Shown: positions 59,194 through 64,000 of the stretch, piece after piece
Numbering within the stretch: the first letter of the stretch is position 1
How the letters are laid out: the number at the start of each line of letters is the position of its first letter
Assembly (NCBI RefSeq): GCF_023264675.1
Contig: NZ_JAHFVG010000004.1
Coordinates: 124,001-188,000, forward strand
DNA: 64,000 nucleotides
From: Rhodococcus sp. (in: high G+C Gram-positive bacteria)
GTDB taxonomy: Bacteria > Actinomycetota > Actinomycetes > Mycobacteriales > Mycobacteriaceae
Direction: 5' to 3'
Made by a program: the position numbers and the translations under genes
Notes under the pieces: generated by a model
What the model was told of the DNA's origin: nothing
Databases searched by the model: none
Seen by the model: only the letters and a program-made list of their open reading frames with translations

Positions 59194-59816
59194 CGCCCCG
59201 TCGGGGTCATCTGACCTGGCCCCACACCAAGGCCGACCCAGCGTGTGCTGACACGTCCCGACCAGTTCGCCAATTGCTCGGTCGGTCCGGCTCCGTCGCG
59301 CGGTTCGGTGACCTCGTCGAACGGCATGAATTCGCGGTTGTCGCGTGGAAACGCTCGGACCGCTGCCTGCAGAACCGGCTCGACGATGGCAGGATCGGCT
59401 TCGAACGGTTGACCGGTCGCCACTGCGAGATCCCAGCCGTGCACCAATGTCTCGTTCACGTAGGCCCACACGGCGGCGCGTCCGGGCACAGTGCCCCACG
59501 GTGCTCGTACCGCGGTGTCCAACTTTTCGGTGTTCTCCCACGAACGCAGCGCGGCAGTTGCTTCCCCGGTATATGCCGCAGTTGGTTCGCCCAAGCCTTC
59601 CAGCAGGAACGGAACTGTGTTCGCGTCGCCGCCATCGCCCATCGTGCGGGCACGGCGCACCCCCGCCAATTGGTGTGACATCAGCGTTGCGACGTCGAAT
59701 TCGGGGCACGGAGTCGGAAGGGACATCTGATCCGCGTCGACGTTGCCGATCAATGTCGTGACCCACGTCAGCGCATCGCGGTAGAGGGGCCGTGGATCGA
59801 GTTCGTGTGTGGTCAT
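59190..59816 (-). CDS. TIGR03086 family metal-binding protein (mycothiol-type DinB fold)
   Basis: 208-aa protein of the maleylpyruvate-isomerase/TIGR03086 group of four-helix-bundle metal proteins. Motifs are LPTPCPEFDVATLMSHQLAG and LVHGWDLAVATGQPF, supplying the His residues for metal binding. Members often use mycothiol in actinobacteria. Reaction unknown. It is divergent from the WYL regulator and likely controlled by it through the inverted repeat between them. Confidence 0.78.
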   Translation of the reverse strand: MTTHELDPRPLYRDALTWVTTLIGNVDADQMSLPTPCPEFDVATLMSHQLAGVRRARTMGDGGDANTVPFLLEGLGEPTAAYTGEATAALRSWENTEKLDTAVRAPWGTVPGRAAVWAYVNETLVHGWDLAVATGQPFEADPAIVEPVLQAAVRAFPRDNREFMPFDEVTEPRDGAGPTEQLANWSGRVSTRWVGLGVGPGQMTPTGR

Positions 59817-59884
59817 CGTGGTTCTCCTCGGTTTCGGTGTGCTCGAGTCGTCGTGCTCGGTTCTGGGCGAGGTTCAGTGAAATC

Positions 59885-59915
59885 GAAATACATGACACCT
59901 TGTGTCATGTATTTC
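59885..59915. promoter_or_regulatory. Perfect inverted repeat, probable operator of divergent WYL regulator
   Basis: Arms GAAATACATGACA and TGTCATGTATTTC, separated by 5 nt, lie in the 114-bp gap between the DinB-like gene and the WYL regulator. Both arms are AT-rich in a GC-rich genome, as expected for a dimeric regulator site. Confidence 0.75.
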
Positions 59916-59930
59916 TGACATGCTGTTCCC

Positions 59931-60884
59931 ATGCGCGCCGACCGGCTGATCTCTCTGGTTCTCCTGCTCCGCAATCGCGGACTCATGTCGGCGTCGCAGC
60001 TCGCCGCAGAACTCGAAGTATCCGAGCGGACGGTGCTCCGCGATATCGAGGCGCTGTCCACCTCGGGATTTCCTGTGTACGCCGAACGCGGCAGGCACGG
60101 AGGATTCCAGCTGCTACCGGGCTTCACCACGGATCTGACCGGACTCACCGCAGCGGAGGCGACGGCTCTGCTGGCCGCCGACGTATCGGCGTCGCTCGGA
60201 ATGTCGGCCGCGTTCTCCTCGGCAATGCGAAAGATCCTCGCGGCATTGCCGGACGAACAACGCAGGCAGGCGTCCACGGTGGCGGATCGCGTGCTCGTCA
60301 GACCGGACGGGTGGATACGAGACCGAGCAGTCGACGAGTACTTGGAGGTGGTGCAGCAAGCAGTCTTCGAGGGACGACGATTGCGGATGGACTATGCGGG
60401 GCGCGACGGAGCGAATCGGATAAGAACGATCGATCCTCTTGGCCTCGTGTACGCAGCGGGAATCTGGTATCTGCTGGCGACCGACGAAGGACAGGCGAGG
60501 ACTTACCGCGTATCGCGCATCGTACGGGCAGAGGTGTTGGACGAGTGGGCTGTGCGCGAGTCGACGTTCGACATCGCTGCCGTCTGGGACGCGCGGCGAG
60601 AGGGTTTTCGGTCCTCGCGAAATCTCGTCGAGGCTCGTATTCGGGTCCGGCGCGATCGTCTGGAGCTGGTTGCGGGCACTGCTGTTCGGATCGGCGAGCC
60701 CGTCGACGTGCTCGAAGAACCTCGTCACAAGGGATGGGTCGAGGTCGATGTTCTGCTCGGCGGCGAAAGCCATGCAGGCTACCTGGCGTGGATACTCGCC
60801 GAGAACGGCGAGATCGTTGCGCCCGCGAGCCTTCGCAGGGGAATCCGCCTGAAGGCCGAACGCATGATGCTGGCACACCGATGA
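59931..60884 (+). CDS. YafY-type HTH-WYL transcriptional regulator
   Basis: 317-aa regulator. The N-terminal HTH_11 domain is RADRLISLVLLLRNRGLMSASQLAAELEVSERTVLRDIE (about residues 2-40). The C-terminal WYL domain includes IDPLGLVYAAGIWYLLATDEG. It resembles PafB-like and YafY regulators. It is divergently placed from the TIGR03086 gene, with a perfect palindrome between them, so it probably regulates that gene and itself. Confidence 0.87.
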   Translation: MRADRLISLVLLLRNRGLMSASQLAAELEVSERTVLRDIEALSTSGFPVYAERGRHGGFQLLPGFTTDLTGLTAAEATALLAADVSASLGMSAAFSSAMRKILAALPDEQRRQASTVADRVLVRPDGWIRDRAVDEYLEVVQQAVFEGRRLRMDYAGRDGANRIRTIDPLGLVYAAGIWYLLATDEGQARTYRVSRIVRAEVLDEWAVRESTFDIAAVWDARREGFRSSRNLVEARIRVRRDRLELVAGTAVRIGEPVDVLEEPRHKGWVEVDVLLGGESHAGYLAWILAENGEIVAPASLRRGIRLKAERMMLAHR

Positions 60885-60905
60885 GCGACGGGGCAGCGCG
60901 TAAAG

Positions 60906-61541
60906 CTAGTTGTACCAGCGCCATTCGGTTCGCTTCGGCCTACCGGGCAAAGAAATTCTGCCCGTTGCCCAGAGCAGAGTCGACACGCCGTTCGTCGATC
61001 GACTGTCTTCCCGACGGATCGTGACGTCGGGAAAGAGTCTTGTCGCCACGCGTCGACAGAGCTCGTCGTCGGGCGCCCAGTCGACGGTCGTACCAGTGAA
61101 GATATCGTGCCCGTGAACGATGAGCTCGACGGCCGCCATTGCCGTGAATCCCTCGGCTCCCGTGGCCCCGAACACGTGTGCGGCGATGACTCGTGGCGGG
61201 GTCACGTCGGCAATCGCGACGAACAACGTCGACGCCGCCTCGATCACCGCGGCGAGTCCGGGGGAGCCGGACTCCTCGGCGCAGTGCACCAGTTCGTCGG
61301 GTGCGCCGCTGCGCCTCCGCGTCGTCCGAAACGGCAGCTCGGAGCCGTAGCCGGGTGCTGCCAGGGTCGCTCCGTACACGAGAAGGTCGTCGGCGAGGTG
61401 TTCCGCCGTCTCCCACCGCGTCCACGACAACGACCCTGCTGCGCTGTCCCACGCCGACGTACGAAGGCGAACGACGCCCTCGACGACCGCTTGGGCCAGG
61501 GCACGAACGTCGTCGGTACCGATCGGATCCGAAGTTCCCAT
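60906..61541 (-). CDS. Maleylpyruvate isomerase N-terminal domain protein (TIGR03083-like)
   Basis: 211-aa DinB-fold protein. It has WTRWETAEHLADDLLVYGA at the N-terminus and AAVELIVHGHDIFTGTTVDW, whose two histidines fit the metal site, and ends in GRPKRTEWRWYN. Such proteins may use mycothiol; the reaction is unknown. It converges on the WYL regulator and is divergent from the VOC gene, so it makes a second DinB-like neighbour of that regulator. Confidence 0.72.
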   Translation of the reverse strand: MGTSDPIGTDDVRALAQAVVEGVVRLRTSAWDSAAGSLSWTRWETAEHLADDLLVYGATLAAPGYGSELPFRTTRRRSGAPDELVHCAEESGSPGLAAVIEAASTLFVAIADVTPPRVIAAHVFGATGAEGFTAMAAVELIVHGHDIFTGTTVDWAPDDELCRRVATRLFPDVTIRREDSRSTNGVSTLLWATGRISLPGRPKRTEWRWYN

Positions 61542-61732
61542 GACGGCTCATCCTGCCAGCACAACCGGACTGTCGATCGCGAATCCGGCTACGGACCGTT
61601 CGGTGATTTCGCTGGGTTCGAGCGGGTACTCGACACTCGATCCACCGCGTCGTCATCGTTCGGCACCGCAGTATCGAATTCCTGTTGGACCGAACAACGA
61701 CGCGGAAATGCCACCAGAATGGAGATTCCACA

Positions 61733-62158
61733 GTGCCGATCGCAGTATCTGATTTCAACCATGTTCGCCTGACCGTCAGCGACATCGACGTGTCCAGGAA
61801 GTTCTACGACGACGTTTTCGGATTCGAGGTCGCCTACGCCTGGGATCCGAACGCCGACGAGGAGACCAAGAAGGCGCTGTGGTTCCTGTTCGGCGGTGTC
61901 ATCTACTCGTTCCCCGGCGGTCTGTTCGGCTTACGTCCTGTAGCCGCCGAGAAGGACACGTTCGACGAGGATCGAACCGGGTTGGACCACTTGAGCTTCA
62001 GCGTCGCCACCCACGGAGATCTCGAGGACGCGCTCGCGACTTTGGATTCCCTCGGCATCGATCACGAACCCATCAAGGGTGCAGGCCCCGGACTGTCCAT
62101 CGTCGAGTTCCGCGATCCCGACAACATCGCGCTCGAGATCTCGGGGCCGAGCGAGTAG
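61733..62158 (+). CDS. VOC (glyoxalase/dioxygenase) family protein
   Basis: 141-aa vicinal-oxygen-chelate protein with two beta-alpha-beta3 motifs. The first is FNHVRLTVSDIDVSRKFYDD, the second LDHLSFSVATHGDLEDAL and IVEFRDPDNIALEISGP, giving the typical His/Glu metal set. Substrate is unknown. GTG 61733 is chosen because GGAG stands 8-9 nt before it; an ATG at 61685 would add an unlikely polar leader. It converges on the tldE gene. Confidence 0.8.
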   Translation: MPIAVSDFNHVRLTVSDIDVSRKFYDDVFGFEVAYAWDPNADEETKKALWFLFGGVIYSFPGGLFGLRPVAAEKDTFDEDRTGLDHLSFSVATHGDLEDALATLDSLGIDHEPIKGAGPGLSIVEFRDPDNIALEISGPSE

Positions 62159-62178
62159 CGCCGGCCGACGAAGAACGG

Positions 62179-63540
62179 CTACTGCGCAGCACTCACCGAA
62201 GACATGTGAAAATCCGGAATGCGCAGTGCGGGCATCGCCGTACGGGTGAACCAGTCCTTCCACTCCCGGGGCAGCGTCGTGGACGTTGCCCCGGCTTCGG
62301 TGGCGCGGCGCAACAGATCCAACGGGCTCTCGTTGAATCTGAAGTTGTTGACAGCTCCGACTACCCTCCCATCTTCGACCAGGTAGACGCCGTCGCGCGT
62401 GAGGCCGGTGAGCAGAAGTGTCGCCGGATCCACTTCACGGATGTACCACAGCGTGGTGAGCAGAAGCCCACGCTCGGTGCTCGCGACCATCTCGTCGATG
62501 GTGGCGGTGCTTCCGCCGGCGAGAATCAAGTTGTCACCGGGAACTGTCGCGTTCGTCCCGTACTTCCGTGCGGCAAAGCGCGGGTATGCCAGAGCGTTGA
62601 TCACGCCGCCGCGAATCCACTCGACCCTCGAGGTGGGTACACCGTTGTCGAACAGTGATACCGAGTCGTTCGACGACCCTGTTGCAAGGAACGGCGAGTA
62701 TTCCAAGCCGGGTTCGCGCGGGTCGGAATACAGTGTCAACGGCAGTGTGCCGAGTTTTTCGCCGATCCTGGTTCCGCCTGCCCGGGAAAGCGCGGTGTGG
62801 CCTTCCTGTGCGCCACGCCCCTCCATCGTCCACATCAGATAGATCATCAGATCGGCCACCGCCGATGGCGGCACGATCGTCTCGTACCGTCCCGCAGGCA
62901 GATCGACACTTGTCGCCGCCCAGTCGAGGCGCGTGGACAGATCGGCCAGGAGGCGCTCGACGGCGACGTCGTCGAACGTTGCGGTGCCGGCACCGACCCA
63001 GGCACTCGCCTTCCCTCTCTTTCCGTTGATCTCGACCGACCCGGTCGGCTGGGTGTATCGCTTGCGTATACCCGACGAGGAGCCGAGCCAGACGGTTTCG
63101 ATCTGATGATGAGCAAATCCGTAGAGTTGGTCCGCACCGTCGAATCCCGACGAGAGGCCGCCGGCCAAGGATCCGAACACATCGATGTCGGTGCGACGAG
63201 GTGGGTTCTCCCACGATCTGGGGGTGGACGTGCCCTCGATCAGGGGAGCAGCATCTTCCGCCGGTTCCGCTGTACGAGCGCTGCGTTCTGCTTCGCGGAC
63301 AACCGACGAGATATCCGCCGGATCCACCGATGTCGAGGACACCGTGGATACTCGGGCCCCGGCCGAATCGCGAACGATGGATACGACGGTCCATCTCCGT
63401 GATGTCGAGATTCCGTTGGTGGTCATGGAGTTTCCGGCCCACCGAAGCGACGCCTCGCTCGAATCCGTGACGATGACGATCGTTTCGTCGACTGTTGCTG
63501 CGGAGAGTGCGCGTTCGACCACGTCGTGTCCCGATATCAC
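62179..63540 (-). CDS. tldE: TldD/PmbA family protein, TldE-like
   Basis: 453-aa partner of TldD in the TldD/TldE metalloprotease, which in other bacteria degrades or matures peptides. TldE lacks the HExxxH-type site of TldD, as here. Recognisable parts are STSRRWTVVSIVRDSAG in the N-terminal half, LFDNGVPTSRVEWIRGG, NLILAGGSTATIDEMVAST and ATLLLTGLTRDGVYLVEDGR in the C-terminal half. GTG 63540 overlaps the upstream tldD stop as GTGA, so they are co-translated. Sequence before 63540 is tldD shadow. Confidence 0.85.
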   Translation of the reverse strand: MISGHDVVERALSAATVDETIVIVTDSSEASLRWAGNSMTTNGISTSRRWTVVSIVRDSAGARVSTVSSTSVDPADISSVVREAERSARTAEPAEDAAPLIEGTSTPRSWENPPRRTDIDVFGSLAGGLSSGFDGADQLYGFAHHQIETVWLGSSSGIRKRYTQPTGSVEINGKRGKASAWVGAGTATFDDVAVERLLADLSTRLDWAATSVDLPAGRYETIVPPSAVADLMIYLMWTMEGRGAQEGHTALSRAGGTRIGEKLGTLPLTLYSDPREPGLEYSPFLATGSSNDSVSLFDNGVPTSRVEWIRGGVINALAYPRFAARKYGTNATVPGDNLILAGGSTATIDEMVASTERGLLLTTLWYIREVDPATLLLTGLTRDGVYLVEDGRVVGAVNNFRFNESPLDLLRRATEAGATSTTLPREWKDWFTRTAMPALRIPDFHMSSVSAAQ

Positions 63541-64000
63541 TGTCCTGCCTCCGATCGCGTGTTCAGAACATTCACGCCGCGAAAGAGTGCGGCCGGGCAC
63601 CCGTGGCTGACGGCCGCCACCTGACCTGGCTGCGCCTTTCCGCAGTTGAACGCGCCACCGAGTCGTCTCGTCGACGCGCCGCCCACGAGTTCCATCGACC
63701 CCCAGAAGTCGGTGGTGGTGGCTTGGTAGGCGACGTCGCGAAGTTGGCCGTCGAGGCGCCCGTCACGGATGCGGAAGAATCGCTGGCCGGTGAACTGAAA
63801 GTTGTACCGCTGCATGTCGATCGACCAGGATTTGTCACCGACGACGTAGATGCCGTCATCGACTGCGGCAACGAGATCGTCGATGGTGCGATCGACCAGC
63901 GGGTCGGGTGAGAGTGAGACGTTGGCCATCCGCTGGATCGGCACGTGATGCGCGGAGTCTGCATAGGAACACCCGTTGGATCGCTCCAACCCGAGCCGTG
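63537..64000 (-). CDS. tldD: TldD family metallopeptidase, 5' part beyond window
   Basis: C-terminal part of TldD, the catalytic partner of TldE. The frame runs in from the right edge with GLERSNGCSYADSAHHV and PIQRMANVSLSPDP, and continues through DDGIYVVGDKSWSIDMQRYN and GGAFNCGKAQPGQV, typical of the family C-terminus. The HExxxH motif would lie outside the window. The TGA overlaps the tldE start. Confidence 0.88.
   Translation of the reverse strand, partial: RLGLERSNGCSYADSAHHVPIQRMANVSLSPDPLVDRTIDDLVAAVDDGIYVVGDKSWSIDMQRYNFQFTGQRFFRIRDGRLDGQLRDVAYQATTTDFWGSMELVGGASTRRLGGAFNCGKAQPGQVAAVSHGCPAALFRGVNVLNTRSEAGQ

Overview
The window is high-GC actinobacterial DNA, most likely Rhodococcus or a close relative in the Mycobacteriales. 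Indicators are a mycothiol ligase (mshC), a complete Pup-proteasome locus, F420-type split-barrel enzymes, mycothiol-type DinB proteins, a mycobacterial-type HelY, and a gene order that largely parallels the M. tuberculosis Rv2136c-Rv2061c stretch (recalled, not searched). The species cannot be fixed from sequence alone. No rRNA, tRNA, CRISPR array or insertion sequence was recognised.

Layout. 1-5.5 kb: a partial aldo/keto reductase, then uppP, a histidine phosphatase, a DUF3090 protein, a PI3/4-kinase-like protein and mshC. 5.6-14.0 kb (minus strand): a complete-looking type II Wadjet (JetABCD) anti-plasmid SMC locus whose first gene, jetA, is interrupted by an in-frame TAA at codon 35. 14.0-17.2 kb: assimilatory nitrite reductase nirBD with a small coupled upstream gene. 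17.3-23.9 kb: a PAC2 protein divergent from metH, then a HAD phosphatase, hisE and hisG. 23.9-27.4 kb: a thioesterase, a RecB-like nuclease, tRNA methyltransferase trmI and an Mtb12-like lipoprotein.

27.5-43.2 kb holds the Pup-proteasome system and its usual neighbours: the ATPase arc/mpa, dop, pup, prcB, prcA, (an opposite-strand PAP2-lipid kinase fusion), pafA, pafB, pafC, tatA, tatC, helY and a proline/glutamine-rich DUF4333 membrane protein. 43.2-46.6 kb: a FEN-like 5'-3' exonuclease, a PepE-type peptidase, an Rv2074-like F420 enzyme and an SDR. 46.5-57.1 kb is an aerobic cobalamin cluster (cobL, cobK, fused cobIJ, cobH, cobG, cobN) with a cobalamin riboswitch before cobN and a short alanyl-tRNA synthetase paralogue beside it. 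cobM is absent from its expected place between cobL and cobK. 57.1-64 kb: an F420-type protein, an amidohydrolase, two DinB-like proteins around a WYL regulator with a perfect 13-bp inverted-repeat operator candidate, a VOC protein and a tldE/tldD pair cut by the window edge.

The genes connect in several ways. Methionine synthase MetH needs the cobalamin made by the cob cluster. Dop and PafA act on Pup, PafBC is the DNA-damage regulator encoded beside pafA, and Arc feeds PrcAB. The Wadjet system is described biology, but its state here (nonsense-interrupted jetA, otherwise intact jetBCD) is the most notable observation, followed by the editing-less AlaRS paralogue and a recurrent -10-like hexamer placed 6-7 nt before start codons that suggests many leaderless mRNAs.
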